This document shows, piece by piece, positions 7,401-16,124 of a stretch of 25,035 bases of DNA; position 1 is the stretch's first letter, and every line of letters begins with the position of its first letter. The notes beneath the pieces are model-generated. The model did not search any database. It was given only the letters and a program-made list of their open reading frames with translations, and was not told the DNA's origin. The stretch spans positions 1-25,035 of the forward strand of contig JBBRMY010000023.1 of NCBI GenBank assembly GCA_038230595.1. The letters are read 5' to 3'. The translations under genes and the position numbers were made by a program. This DNA is from JBBRMY01 sp038230595 (lineage in GTDB: Bacteria; Bacteroidota; Ignavibacteria; Tepidaquicellales; Tepidaquicellaceae).

Positions 7401-8792
7401 ATGTTAAAGCTTTTTAATACTCTTTCACGAAGCAAGGAAGTCTTTACACCAATCGAAGACGGTAAAGTCCGCATGTATTGCTGCGGTCCTACAGTCTACA
7501 ATTTTCAGCACATTGGTAATTTCCGAACGTTTATTTTTGAGGATATTCTCAGAAGAACCTTAGATTATAACGGTTTCGATGTAACTCATGTAATGAATAT
7601 TACTGATGTAGGGCATCTGGTTTCCGATGAAGATACGGGTGAAGATAAAATGGAATTGAGCGCAAAGAAGACAGGTAAAAGTGTATGGGATGTTTCTCGA
7701 TTTTATACTGCCGAATTCCTAAAAGATTCTTCAGAACTGAATATAATATCACCGACATTTCTACCCAAAGCAACAGATTATATACAAGATCAGATTGAAA
7801 TGGTTAAGTCCCTTGAAATTAAGGGCTTTACATACAAGACTTCAGATGGAATATACTATGACACAAGCAAGATAGAAGACTATGGTAAGCTAGCAAAGCT
7901 GGATATCAAAGGATTAAGTAAAGGACATAGAGTAGAGTTCAATTCTGAAAAGAAAAATGCCACTGATTTTGCACTTTGGAAATTTTCACCTGAGAATTCA
8001 AACAGGCAAATGGAGTGGGAATCGCCCTGGGGAAAAGGCTTTCCCGGCTGGCACATTGAATGTTCTGCAATGAGCAAAAAGCTGTTAGGAGATCATTTTG
8101 ATATCCTTTGCGGTGGAATAGACCATATACCTGTTCATCATTCAAATGAGCTGGCTCAATCTGAGATAAGCAACGGTGAAAAGTTTGTGAACTATTGGAT
8201 ACACGGGGAATTCCTTCTTTTGAATGAAGAAAAGATGTCAAAGTCTACAGGAGATTTTCTGACTTTGAAAGTACTTAAGAACCGAGGATTTACAGCAATG
8301 GATTACAGATATTTCTTATTAAATGCACACTACAAGAAAAAGCTAAAGTTTAGCATGGAAGCTATGGAAGGCGCAAAAGCCGGTTTAGCAAATTTAAAAG
8401 GAAAGCTTAATAAAATAACACCAGAGAATCCTGATAATACGTCAAATGAGATAATTGAATTTTACAGAGACAAATTTCTTGAAAAGATAAATGATGATCT
8501 GAATATGCCGGAAGCTTTAGCTGTAGCATGGGAACTGATCAAAGATGAATCAATAGAACCTTGGATAAGACGGGCAACTCTTCTCGATCTTGATAAAGTA
8601 TTGGGTTTGAGACTAGGTGAGATTGATGAAGCAGAAGTTATTCCTGAAGAAATAACCTCACTTGCAAATGAAAGACTTGAAGCTAAAAAAAATAAGGACT
8701 TTAAAAGATCTGATGAATTAAGAAATACCATTAAAGAAAAAGGTTATTCAGTACTTGATAACGCTTCAGGATTTGAAATTAAAAAATTATAA
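7401..8792 (+). CDS. cysS: Cysteinyl-tRNA synthetase
   Basis: This 463-residue class I aminoacyl-tRNA synthetase has the normal length. It has the zinc ligand Cys28 before GPTVYN, the HIGN signature (residues 37-40), GWHIECSAMS with Cys221, and HHSNE with His246 and Glu250 completing the zinc site that selects cysteine. KMSKS is at 278-282. A C-terminal helical DALR-type domain with charged helices closes the protein. It charges tRNA-Cys in the cytoplasm. The leader shows no T-box antiterminator motif and no clear Shine-Dalgarno. Acs follows after 16 bp, so the two genes are probably one transcript although their functions are unrelated. Confidence 0.97.
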   Translation: MLKLFNTLSRSKEVFTPIEDGKVRMYCCGPTVYNFQHIGNFRTFIFEDILRRTLDYNGFDVTHVMNITDVGHLVSDEDTGEDKMELSAKKTGKSVWDVSRFYTAEFLKDSSELNIISPTFLPKATDYIQDQIEMVKSLEIKGFTYKTSDGIYYDTSKIEDYGKLAKLDIKGLSKGHRVEFNSEKKNATDFALWKFSPENSNRQMEWESPWGKGFPGWHIECSAMSKKLLGDHFDILCGGIDHIPVHHSNELAQSEISNGEKFVNYWIHGEFLLLNEEKMSKSTGDFLTLKVLKNRGFTAMDYRYFLLNAHYKKKLKFSMEAMEGAKAGLANLKGKLNKITPENPDNTSNEIIEFYRDKFLEKINDDLNMPEALAVAWELIKDESIEPWIRRATLLDLDKVLGLRLGEIDEAEVIPEEITSLANERLEAKKNKDFKRSDELRNTIKEKGYSVLDNASGFEIKKL

Positions 8793-8808
8793 ATTTTAAT
8801 TATAAAAT

Positions 8809-10773
8809 ATGAGTGATAAACCAAAAGAGAATAATATAACTTCACTTTCCAGAGAGAACAGGAAATTTAAACCGTCTAAAAAATTCTCTGATAAAGCTTA
8901 CATCAAGTCTTTTAAAGAATATGAAAAGCTTTATAAGCAATCTATCAAAGATCCTGAAAAATTCTGGGCAAAAGCTGCGAGCGAACTTACTTGGTTTAAG
9001 AAATGGACTAAAGTTCTAAAATGGAAGGCTCCGCATGCAGAATGGTTTACCGGCGGGAAAATAAATATTTCTTACAATTGCCTCGACAGGCATGCTGATT
9101 CCTATAGAAAAAATAAGGTAGCCTTATTCTTTGAAGGAGAACCGGGTGATACTCAAACATACACATACGGTCAGCTTTTAGATGAGGTTAAAAAATTCTC
9201 AAATGTTTTAAAAGGTAATGGAATTAAAAAAGGCGACAGGGTTTGCATATATATGCCTATGATACCTGAAGCAGTTATAGCAATGCTTTCATGCGCAAGG
9301 ATCGGAGCAGTACATTCAGTTATATTCGGAGGGTTTTCTTCAAATGCTCTGGTTGATAGAATTAATGATGCAGAAGCTTCAATGGTAATAACTGCAGATG
9401 CAGGAAATAGAAGGGGACAGATCACAAGGCTGAAAGATGCAGTCGATACTGCCGTAGAGAAATGCCCTACTGTAAAAAATGTTATAGTTGTTAACAGATG
9501 CAATGCTGAAGTTGCATGGAATGATATGCGTGATAAATGGTACCATGTTGAAATGGCTGATGCCTCTTCTGAATGTGAAGCTGAAAAACTGGATTCAGAA
9601 CATCCGCTATATATTCTATATACATCAGGTACAACCGGAAAGCCGAAAGGTATATTGCATACAACAGGAGGATACGCTGTTCAGACTTATCTTACATCAA
9701 AATATGTTTTCGATCTTAAAGATGAAGATATTTTCTGGTGCACGGCTGATGTAGGCTGGGTAACCGGACACAGTTATGTAGTTTACGGTCCTTTGCTTAA
9801 TGGAGCAACAGTTATGATGTATGAAGGTGCTCCTAACTATCCAGAAGCAGACAGGTTCTGGAAAATAATTGATAAGTATAAAGTAACTATTTTTTATACC
9901 GCCCCTACTGCAATCCGAGCATTTGTTAAATGGGGAACTCATTGGGTTGAAAAGTATAAGCTTGATTCCTTGAGACTTTTAGGAACAGTTGGTGAACCGA
10001 TAAATCCTGAAGCATGGATGTGGTATCATAACGTAATAGGAAAAGCTAAATGTCCGATAGTTGATACATGGTGGCAGACTGAAACAGGAGCTATAATGGT
10101 TACTCCGATCCCGGGAGCTACTCAGACAAAACCCGGTTCAGGAACATTTCCATTCTTTGGAATTGATGTTGAAGTTGTTGACAGGGAAGGAATTCCTGTC
10201 GGCAAAGGTGAGGGCGGCCTGCTTGTAGTAAGAAAGCCATGGCCTTCTATGCTGAGGACTATTTATAAAGATGATGAAAGATATCAGAAGCAGTACTGGA
10301 GTGAATTTCCGGGTATTTATTTCACCGGAGATGGTGCAAGAAAAGATAAGGACGGATATTTATGGATCATGGGAAGAGTTGACGATGTATTGAATGTAAG
10401 TGGTCACAGATTAGGAACTGCAGAAATAGAATCAGCTTTAGTTGCCCATCATAAAGTTGCTGAAGCAGCAGTAGTAGGGAAGCCGGATGAAATAAAAGGT
10501 AACTCAGTATTTGCTTTTGTTACTTTAGAAGGAAGTCACTCACCAAGTGATGAATTAAAAAAAGAACTGAAAGAATGGGTAGCAAAAGAGATCGGTGCTC
10601 TGGCAAGACCTGATGATATTAGATTCTCAGAGCTTCTTCCGAAAACAAGAAGCGGAAAGATCATGAGAAGATTGCTTCGCGAGCTTGCATCATCAGGAGA
10701 AGTAAAAGGTGACGTAACAACTCTTGAAGATTTTTCTGTTTTGGAGAAGTTGAGAGTAGAGGATGAGGAATAG
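8809..10773 (+). CDS. acs: Acetyl-CoA synthetase (AMP-forming)
   Basis: This 654-residue adenylate-forming enzyme has the standard Acs length. It has the N-terminal ACAS domain, the phosphate-binding loop YTSGTTGKPKG (271-281), and the acetate-pocket segment WWQTETG (421-427) with the tryptophan that keeps the pocket small. It also has the hinge-side GRVDDVLNVSGHRLGTAEIES, and PKTRSGKIMRR with catalytic Lys617, the lysine controlled by acetylation in known Acs enzymes. It converts acetate, ATP and CoA into acetyl-CoA, AMP and PPi in the cytoplasm. The tryptophan pocket argues against a propionyl-CoA synthetase. The start is 16 bp after cysS and no Shine-Dalgarno is visible. Confidence 0.96.
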   Translation: MSDKPKENNITSLSRENRKFKPSKKFSDKAYIKSFKEYEKLYKQSIKDPEKFWAKAASELTWFKKWTKVLKWKAPHAEWFTGGKINISYNCLDRHADSYRKNKVALFFEGEPGDTQTYTYGQLLDEVKKFSNVLKGNGIKKGDRVCIYMPMIPEAVIAMLSCARIGAVHSVIFGGFSSNALVDRINDAEASMVITADAGNRRGQITRLKDAVDTAVEKCPTVKNVIVVNRCNAEVAWNDMRDKWYHVEMADASSECEAEKLDSEHPLYILYTSGTTGKPKGILHTTGGYAVQTYLTSKYVFDLKDEDIFWCTADVGWVTGHSYVVYGPLLNGATVMMYEGAPNYPEADRFWKIIDKYKVTIFYTAPTAIRAFVKWGTHWVEKYKLDSLRLLGTVGEPINPEAWMWYHNVIGKAKCPIVDTWWQTETGAIMVTPIPGATQTKPGSGTFPFFGIDVEVVDREGIPVGKGEGGLLVVRKPWPSMLRTIYKDDERYQKQYWSEFPGIYFTGDGARKDKDGYLWIMGRVDDVLNVSGHRLGTAEIESALVAHHKVAEAAVVGKPDEIKGNSVFAFVTLEGSHSPSDELKKELKEWVAKEIGALARPDDIRFSELLPKTRSGKIMRRLLRELASSGEVKGDVTTLEDFSVLEKLRVEDEE

Positions 10774-10860
10774 ACAATATAGAATCCTGGTTTTATCCTA
10801 TTCAAAAACTTTTAGGAATTTATTATTTACCGGTGCAGTTCAACTAGAAAACATTATAAG

Positions 10861-11406
10861 ATGAGAACATTATTATTTTTAATAATTGCTTTACCATTCC
10901 TCGGTTTTGCATTTGTATATAATGCAGCAGATACTCAAAGCGAAAGCAAAGTTAAATATGCATACGCTGAGATCAATTCTAACGGAACTTCAGGTGTCAG
11001 CGGTTATATTGAATTTAAAAAAACTGCTTCAGGACTTCATGTAACAGGCACAATTTCCGGACTAACACCCGGTCAGCATGGAATGCATATTCATGAAAAT
11101 GGTGCTTGTGATGCTCCCGACTTTAAATCTGCCGGCGGACATTTTAATCCAAAGATGATGATGCATGGCGGACCGGATTCTGATACAAGACACGCAGGAG
11201 ATTACGGAAATATTACAGCTGACGCCAATGGAAATGCATCAATAGATTATATTGACAGGGAAACTTCCTTAAGCGGAAAATACAGCATTATTAACAGAGC
11301 AATTGTAATTCATGAAAAGATCGATGATATGATGACAGATCCAAGTGGAAATTCAGGTCCAAGAATTGCATGTGGAGTTATAATGTCAGGAAAAATGCAT
11401 CACTGA
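10861..11406 (+). CDS. sodC: Secreted Cu/Zn superoxide dismutase
   Basis: The protein has 181 residues with a hydrophobic N-terminal export signal (about 3-22). All metal ligands are present: copper His76 and His78 (GMHIHE), bridging His94 (GGHFNP), zinc His102, His111 and Asp114 (HAGD), and copper His151. The disulfide pair is Cys83 and Cys171, and the active-site arginine is Arg168 (PRIACGV). It converts superoxide to oxygen and peroxide outside the cytoplasm. The mature domain is of typical bacterial SodC size, with a Met/His-rich patch near the zinc loop (KMMMHGG). It lies 87 bp after acs, and a bidirectional terminator follows. Confidence 0.95.
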   Translation: MRTLLFLIIALPFLGFAFVYNAADTQSESKVKYAYAEINSNGTSGVSGYIEFKKTASGLHVTGTISGLTPGQHGMHIHENGACDAPDFKSAGGHFNPKMMMHGGPDSDTRHAGDYGNITADANGNASIDYIDRETSLSGKYSIINRAIVIHEKIDDMMTDPSGNSGPRIACGVIMSGKMHH

Positions 11407-11441
11407 TCTAGTATTAAATTTTAAAACGGTTTATTTAAATA

Positions 11442-11471
11442 AAAAAAGAGATGCTCGCGCATCTCTTTTTT
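11442..11471. terminator. Bidirectional intrinsic terminator between sodC and the beta-helix gene
   Basis: The stem GAGATGC/GCATCTC with loop TCGC is flanked by A7 on the left and a run of T on the right (from 11466), so it can end transcription in both directions. This fits its position between the convergent ends of sodC (plus) and the beta-helix gene (minus). Confidence 0.9.
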
Positions 11472-11527
11472 TTTGTATTTTCTTCATTCCAATTTCCCCC
11501 CGGAATTGTGAATGAAAAAATATCTTA

Positions 11528-12976
11528 TTATTTTATAAGCATCATTACTTTTGTAATACTTTCGCCGCCTGCAGTAAGCTTATAAAAGTATGATCCGCTT
11601 GCAAGTGCGGAACCATTAAACTCAACAATGTAATTACCTGCATCATATTTCCTGTTTGCCAGCCGAACAATCTCTTTTCCCGAAATATCAAAGACTTCCA
11701 AAGCAACAAACTTCGGATTCTTCAATGAAAAATTAATTTTTGTAGTAGGATTAAAAGGGTTTGGATAATTTTGACCGAGATTAAAATTTTCCGGCAGGAA
11801 GAATATACCGTTTATCAAACCGGTTACTGAATAACCAATTATTCTGGCTCTCTGACCGCCATAAGCACCCATGTCATTTCTTAATGCTCCTTTAGAAGGA
11901 AATAAAGCCTGAGAAGGATTTCCAGGATTTGAAATATCATTATAACTTGTACTGCTATCCCCTTTGTCTATGCAAGGAGAACTATTTTTAAGGTAATAAT
12001 TAGTAGAGTCAAACTCCGGAGCAATATTTATATTTCCGGCTCCTGTATATCCTAATTGTACATCACTGTAAGTTACTGCCATTGAGCCTCCAAGATCTGC
12101 TATCTGAGAAGTTCCGTTTGTTTGAGTATTATTCCATATTATATTATTTACAGTAGTGATCGTTGAACCATAATCAAGCATTCCACCCCCTTTACCTGCA
12201 CCACTTCCTGTGCCTGAGCTTGAATTATTTATTATTGTGTTATTTATAACGAAAGAACTTTGAGCATCGCCTGTAATCCAAATACCTCCTCCGCCATAAG
12301 TAGCAGCGCCAACAACTGCCTGATAAACGCGGTTGCTCATTATAACATTATTCTTAATAATAGCAGCTGAATAATTAAGAACAATTCCTCCGCCATACAT
12401 TCCTTCATTATTCAGGATCATGTTATTAAGAATCTTTGGTGCCCCGTCTCCGGATCTTATACCGCCACCCCCTGCGCTTGCAGTACCTGAACGTTTTCTG
12501 ATAGCGAAATTATTTTTAATGATACAGTATTGGATCGTTGCCTTTGTATTTTCAAGAAGGACTCCGCCGCCTTCACAATAAACTTGAGCTCCACCATGCT
12601 CATCAGCCCAGTATGTACCGGTTCCACCAGTTAACGTGAATCCCTGGAAAACAGTAGTAGAATCTTCACCTGCAGTAATTCTTACACAACTTGCGCTGTC
12701 AGAATTTAAAGGTGTGCCGCCATTGATAATTGTGCTGCTGATTAATGAATAATCATTTGTCTGATAAAACTTGCTCGTTACAACTATATTTTTACCTCTG
12801 TAATTTATGTTTTCAAAATATGTCCCGGGACTAACAAGTACAGTGTCTCCGTTAACACATGCATTGATTGCTGACTGGATCGTTGAATATGAAGAGGGTA
12901 CCTGCCTTATTGAAGCAAAGGATATATTTGCGGCTAGGGATATAAATAATAATAAGAGGGTCAGTATTTTGTTCAT
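11528..12976 (-). CDS. Secreted right-handed beta-helix protein with type IX sorting domain
   Basis: This 482-residue protein has a signal peptide (1-21, ending ISFA). The segment after it (VPSSYSTIQSAINACVNGDTVLVSPGTYFENI, read as two short blocks) is the standard opening of the pectate-lyase-like/DUF1565 parallel beta-helix. The middle (about 70-330) has helix rungs marked by repeated I-x-N-N and G-G-G-I turns. Residues 403-482 are the type IX sorting domain, opening NYPNPFNPTTKINF. No catalytic residues of a known polysaccharide lyase can be assigned, so the role, whether glycan binding, glycan cleavage or adhesion, is open. The protein should be surface-exposed or released. It stands alone on the minus strand, and upstream of its start are two inverted repeats. 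Confidence 0.88.
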   Translation of the reverse strand: MNKILTLLLLFISLAANISFASIRQVPSSYSTIQSAINACVNGDTVLVSPGTYFENINYRGKNIVVTSKFYQTNDYSLISSTIINGGTPLNSDSASCVRITAGEDSTTVFQGFTLTGGTGTYWADEHGGAQVYCEGGGVLLENTKATIQYCIIKNNFAIRKRSGTASAGGGGIRSGDGAPKILNNMILNNEGMYGGGIVLNYSAAIIKNNVIMSNRVYQAVVGAATYGGGGIWITGDAQSSFVINNTIINNSSSGTGSGAGKGGGMLDYGSTITTVNNIIWNNTQTNGTSQIADLGGSMAVTYSDVQLGYTGAGNINIAPEFDSTNYYLKNSSPCIDKGDSSTSYNDISNPGNPSQALFPSKGALRNDMGAYGGQRARIIGYSVTGLINGIFFLPENFNLGQNYPNPFNPTTKINFSLKNPKFVALEVFDISGKEIVRLANRKYDAGNYIVEFNGSALASGSYFYKLTAGGESITKVMMLIK

Positions 12977-13027
12977 TTTTTCGTTTAGGTTTTAATTTAA
13001 AATATAAATATTTAGTGTTACCAATGG

Positions 13028-13076
13028 ATGTAAAAAATTTACATTCAGTTTATCACATTCATATTGATAATGTGAT
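13028..13076. promoter_or_regulatory. Pair of inverted repeats upstream of the beta-helix gene
   Basis: ATGTAAA-AAA-TTTACAT (13028-13044) and ATCACATT...AATGTGAT with a 9-base spacer (13052-13076) lie side by side in the 128-bp gap between the sigma factor stop codon and the beta-helix start. Either could be a protein-binding site for the beta-helix promoter or a weak terminator for the sigma factor gene. Neither is followed directly by a T-tract on the minus strand, which makes a terminator less likely. The assignment is an inference from symmetry alone. Confidence 0.35.
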
Positions 13077-13104
13077 TAATTCATTGTATAGTCGGTCGGG
13101 AATA

Positions 13105-14001
13105 TTAATTAAAATTAAAAAGATCCTTAAACTTGTTACTTGAAATAATATCTTTTAGTCCTTCAACAAAATCGGGGGAAGTCTGGAAGGGATGCTCTCT
13201 GAAAAGAACATCAGCTTTGTCAATCATTAAGGTATTTAGGTCTACCTGCTTATTTATTATTTCATTTTGAATAGAATAATATTTTTCCCTATTGAATTTC
13301 AGGTTTTTAGGATCAACATAACCGTATTCTATAAGTACTTTAGTTTTCTTTTTGCAATGGCACGGATTAGCCGGATTCACAAGCCCGCATCTATCCTGCA
13401 TAAAATTCCGAATATCTTTTCTGGCACGTGAAAGCTTTTGCCTGTAATTGTCTTTTGTAATTTCCAGTATCTCACTACCTACTGCATCAGTTACACCAAA
13501 TATTACCCCTAACGTATAGATCATTCTTTGACCTCTGTCGAGGCATAAGAGCATTCCGAACATACAGCTGATCTTTATTTCATCCGTTATCAATTTCATA
13601 TCAACAGGCGCTGCATAGCTGTCAGGAATATCAAAATCCTGAACATTATTTATTACTTTCCAGTAATCAGCAAAATTGTCTTTATGCTTTGCTTCGTTAA
13701 TTGTTTTCTTAGTATTAAGGAAATGATTGACAACGATCCTATAAGCCCAAGTTCTGAAACTACTTCTTTTTTCAAAAGTAGATAATTTTGTAATTATCTT
13801 TATCAACACTTCCTGTGTGATATCCTTTGCTTCATCAGGATCTCCTATCATTCTTAATGCAATATTATAAATATATTGCTGATGCTTTTTGACAAGCTCA
13901 TTTAATGCGATCTTATCACCATTTAGAGCCTTAGTAACTAGTATCTCATCATTATTGAGAGGGTCGGATGTATAAGAATCAGATAAGGGATTGTTTGTCA
14001 T
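13105..14001 (-). CDS. ECF-type RNA polymerase sigma factor with cysteine-containing C-terminal extension
   Basis: The protein has 298 residues, about 100 more than a plain ECF sigma factor. Residues 30-97 form region 2, with the core-binding and -10 helices (YNIALRMIGDPDEAKDITQE, then RSSFRTWAYRIVVNHFLN). Residues about 140-200 form a region 4-like helix-turn-helix ending LSRARKDIRNFM. The region between them is short. After region 4 come Cys205, Cys214 and Cys216 (CGLVNP, then PCHCKKK) and a helical tail ending FVEGLKDIISSNKF. The cysteines could bind metal or sense redox state, which is an inference. No anti-sigma factor gene is adjacent, which suggests control through the tail or by a distant partner. 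The start gives a short polar lead before region 2. Confidence 0.85.
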   Translation of the reverse strand: MTNNPLSDSYTSDPLNNDEILVTKALNGDKIALNELVKKHQQYIYNIALRMIGDPDEAKDITQEVLIKIITKLSTFEKRSSFRTWAYRIVVNHFLNTKKTINEAKHKDNFADYWKVINNVQDFDIPDSYAAPVDMKLITDEIKISCMFGMLLCLDRGQRMIYTLGVIFGVTDAVGSEILEITKDNYRQKLSRARKDIRNFMQDRCGLVNPANPCHCKKKTKVLIEYGYVDPKNLKFNREKYYSIQNEIINKQVDLNTLMIDKADVLFREHPFQTSPDFVEGLKDIISSNKFKDLFNFN

Positions 14002-14210
14002 ATATAGTTAGACAGTTAAAAAAGATGAGTGTGACAGTTTTTTTAAAATAATTGTTATTTAATAGAAGTATTGTACTATTTAAAGTTTATTCATAGTATT
14101 TTACGATAAAATAAAGCAAATGTTTGTCATAATTTCAAATTTAAATTGAATTATTGCATTATTGCTTCTGCAGGAAATATATAAGAGATCCAAAGAAAAA
14201 TGTTTAAAAG

Positions 14211-14275
14211 TTGAATAAATTTAATATTCTCTTAATTTTGGGTATTTAAAGCTATGTTTATATTAAGTAAATTTG
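14211..14275 (+). promoter_or_regulatory. Candidate Bacteroidota-type promoter(s) for the thiolase operon
   Basis: The 301-bp divergent gap between the sigma factor and thiolase genes (14002-14302) is AT-rich and holds no open frame or RNA that I can support. Two sites fit the TAnnTTTG -7 element of the Bacteroidota housekeeping sigma factor. TAATTTTG at 14233-14240 has a TTG 19 bp upstream (14211-14213). TAAATTTG at 14268-14275 lies 27 bp before the thiolase ATG but has only a weak upstream box. In sequence this AT-rich, chance matches are frequent, so confidence is low. Confidence 0.3.
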
Positions 14276-14302
14276 ATAATATTCAAAATAACCTAAACAT
14301 TA

Positions 14303-15508
14303 ATGAAAGAAGTTTATATAGTAGAAGGACTGAGGACACCTATAGGGAAATATGCGGGAGCTATGAAAGATATACGTCCTGATGATATGGCAGCAATCTT
14401 AATAAAGGAAATTGTAAAAAGATCCTTCGATTCAAATGGGATACCTAAAGAGATCATAGAAGACGTAATTTTAGGAAATGCAAATGGCGCCGGCGAAGAG
14501 AACAGAAATGTTGCAAGAATGTGTGCTCTGCTCGGAGGACTTCCGCAATCAGTTGCCGGAGTTACAGTAAATCGTTTATGCGGATCCGGAATGCAGGCAG
14601 TAATTGACGCAAACCGCGCTATAAAAAATAATGAAGGTGAATGCTTCCTTGCAGGCGGAGTTGAATCAATGACACGAGCTCCTTTTGTAATGGCAAAATC
14701 TACTGAAGCATTTGGGAGAAAAGCTGAAGTATATGATACAACAATTGGATGGAGATTTACTAATCCGGTATTAGCGAAAATGCACTATCCTTTTTCGATG
14801 GGAGAAACTGCAGAAAATGTTGCAGAGAAATATAAGATAACCCGTGAAAGACAGGATGAGTTTGCAGTGGCATCACAGCAGAAAGCAAAAACTGCGATCG
14901 AGACCGGAAGATTTAATAATGAAATTATGCCGGTTGAAATAAAAAATAAAAAAGAGACGATCATTTTTAATATGGATGAATTTCCGAGATTTGATACCAC
15001 TTTTGAAAAGCTTTCAAAGCTAAAGCCTGCTTTCAGAGAAGGTGGTACTGTGACTGCAGGAAATGCAAGCGGAGTTAACGATGGAGCAAGCTTATTAATG
15101 CTGGCGTCAGAAGATTTTATAAAAAAATATGGCTTAAGACCTAGAGCAAGAATAGTCTCATCAGCAGTAGCTGGAGTAGATCCATCATGCATGGGTATAG
15201 GTCCTGTGCCTGCAACAGAAAAAGCATTAAAGAGAGCAAATTTAAATATTGAAGATATTGACCTGATTGAACTTAACGAAGCATTTGCAGCTCAGTCTCT
15301 TGCCTGCATTGATCTTTTAAAACTTGATCCTGAAAAAATAAATGTAAATGGCGGAGCAATTGCATTGGGTCATCCTTTAGGAAGCAGCGGCTCAAGAATC
15401 ATTATAACTTTATTGAACGAACTTGAAAAGAGAAATAAAAAGACCGGCCTTGCTGCAATGTGCATTGGAGTCGGTCAGGGAATTGCTACTATAATAGAAA
15501 GAATATAA
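14303..15508 (+). CDS. Acetyl-CoA C-acyltransferase (thiolase)
   Basis: This 401-residue thiolase has the usual length. The nucleophile is Cys93 (VNRLCGSGM), the catalytic His357 is in GGAIALGHPLG, and Cys387 is in MCIGVGQG. LNEAFAAQ and GGVESMTRAPF are also present. It condenses two acetyl-CoA, or cleaves 3-ketoacyl-CoA. The stretch DTTIGWRFTNP is one I associate with 3-oxoadipyl-CoA thiolases (PcaF/PaaJ), so a longer or branched substrate is possible. No other aromatic-degradation gene is nearby, so I leave the substrate open. It starts the plus-strand run and pgsA begins 10 bp after its stop codon. Confidence 0.92.
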   Translation: MKEVYIVEGLRTPIGKYAGAMKDIRPDDMAAILIKEIVKRSFDSNGIPKEIIEDVILGNANGAGEENRNVARMCALLGGLPQSVAGVTVNRLCGSGMQAVIDANRAIKNNEGECFLAGGVESMTRAPFVMAKSTEAFGRKAEVYDTTIGWRFTNPVLAKMHYPFSMGETAENVAEKYKITRERQDEFAVASQQKAKTAIETGRFNNEIMPVEIKNKKETIIFNMDEFPRFDTTFEKLSKLKPAFREGGTVTAGNASGVNDGASLLMLASEDFIKKYGLRPRARIVSSAVAGVDPSCMGIGPVPATEKALKRANLNIEDIDLIELNEAFAAQSLACIDLLKLDPEKINVNGGAIALGHPLGSSGSRIIITLLNELEKRNKKTGLAAMCIGVGQGIATIIERI

Positions 15509-15518
15509 TAAGAATAAT

Positions 15519-16124
15519 TTGACCTTCCCGAATCAATTATCCGTGCTGAGAATGCTTCTTGCTCCTCTCTTCTTTTTTCTTTTTTTGTCGCCGGATGAGA
15601 GATTCAAAAAGCTATCTATTTTAATTTACTTTGTTGCAACACTAACAGACTGGTATGACGGCTGGCATGCAAGGAAATTCGGTTCAGTTACCAGAGCAGG
15701 TATATTCCTAGATCCGCTTGCAGATAAAGTATTAACTTCTGCTGCATTTTTAGGTTTCTACTTCGTTGGAATAATGCCTTTGTGGATGATATTAATAATT
15801 GTATTCAGGGATATTGTGATCACTCTTCTCAGATCAATTAATGAAGCTAAAGGTATTACTATAAAGACTTCATATATTGCAAAAACGAAGACATTTATTC
15901 AGATGACATTTATTTTTCTTATATTGATACTTTATATTTCAAGATTTTTTGATATCAGTAATAATTTAAAAGATCAGATCATAGCATTCCTAAATTCAGA
16001 TATAAATTACTGGCTGATGCTTATAGTAACAATGATAACTCTTTATTCAGGAATAGATTACTTCCTTGCTAAGAAGATACATTCTGAAAATATTTCTCCT
16101 GTAAAAACCAAAACCGCATCTTGA
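15519..16124 (+). CDS. pgsA: CDP-diacylglycerol-glycerol-3-phosphate 3-phosphatidyltransferase
   Basis: This 201-residue integral membrane enzyme carries the full CDP-alcohol phosphatidyltransferase signature D-x2-DG-x2-AR-x8-G-x3-D-x3-D: Asp44, Asp47-Gly48, Ala51-Arg52, Gly61, Asp65 and Asp69. It makes phosphatidylglycerol phosphate from CDP-diacylglycerol and glycerol 3-phosphate. Several hydrophobic segments (about 10-24, 32-43, 72-95, 120-140, 160-185) fit the multi-pass fold. The TTG at 15519 is taken as the start because it gives the family-typical opening FPNQLSVLRMLLAP. No ATG upstream is in frame without a stop. The PgpA gene overlaps its end, so the two consecutive steps of the pathway are coupled. 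Confidence 0.93.
   Translation: MTFPNQLSVLRMLLAPLFFFLFLSPDERFKKLSILIYFVATLTDWYDGWHARKFGSVTRAGIFLDPLADKVLTSAAFLGFYFVGIMPLWMILIIVFRDIVITLLRSINEAKGITIKTSYIAKTKTFIQMTFIFLILILYISRFFDISNNLKDQIIAFLNSDINYWLMLIVTMITLYSGIDYFLAKKIHSENISPVKTKTAS

Noticed and set aside
7939..8241. Open frame of 100 codons on the minus strand within cysS
   Set aside because: It is a shadow of the cysS reading frame. The motifs GWHIECSAMS and HHSNE on the plus strand explain this stretch.
9171..9503. Open frame of 110 codons on the minus strand within acs
   Set aside because: It lies fully inside the clearly coding acs gene, its product matches no family, and it has no supporting start context. It is a shadow frame.
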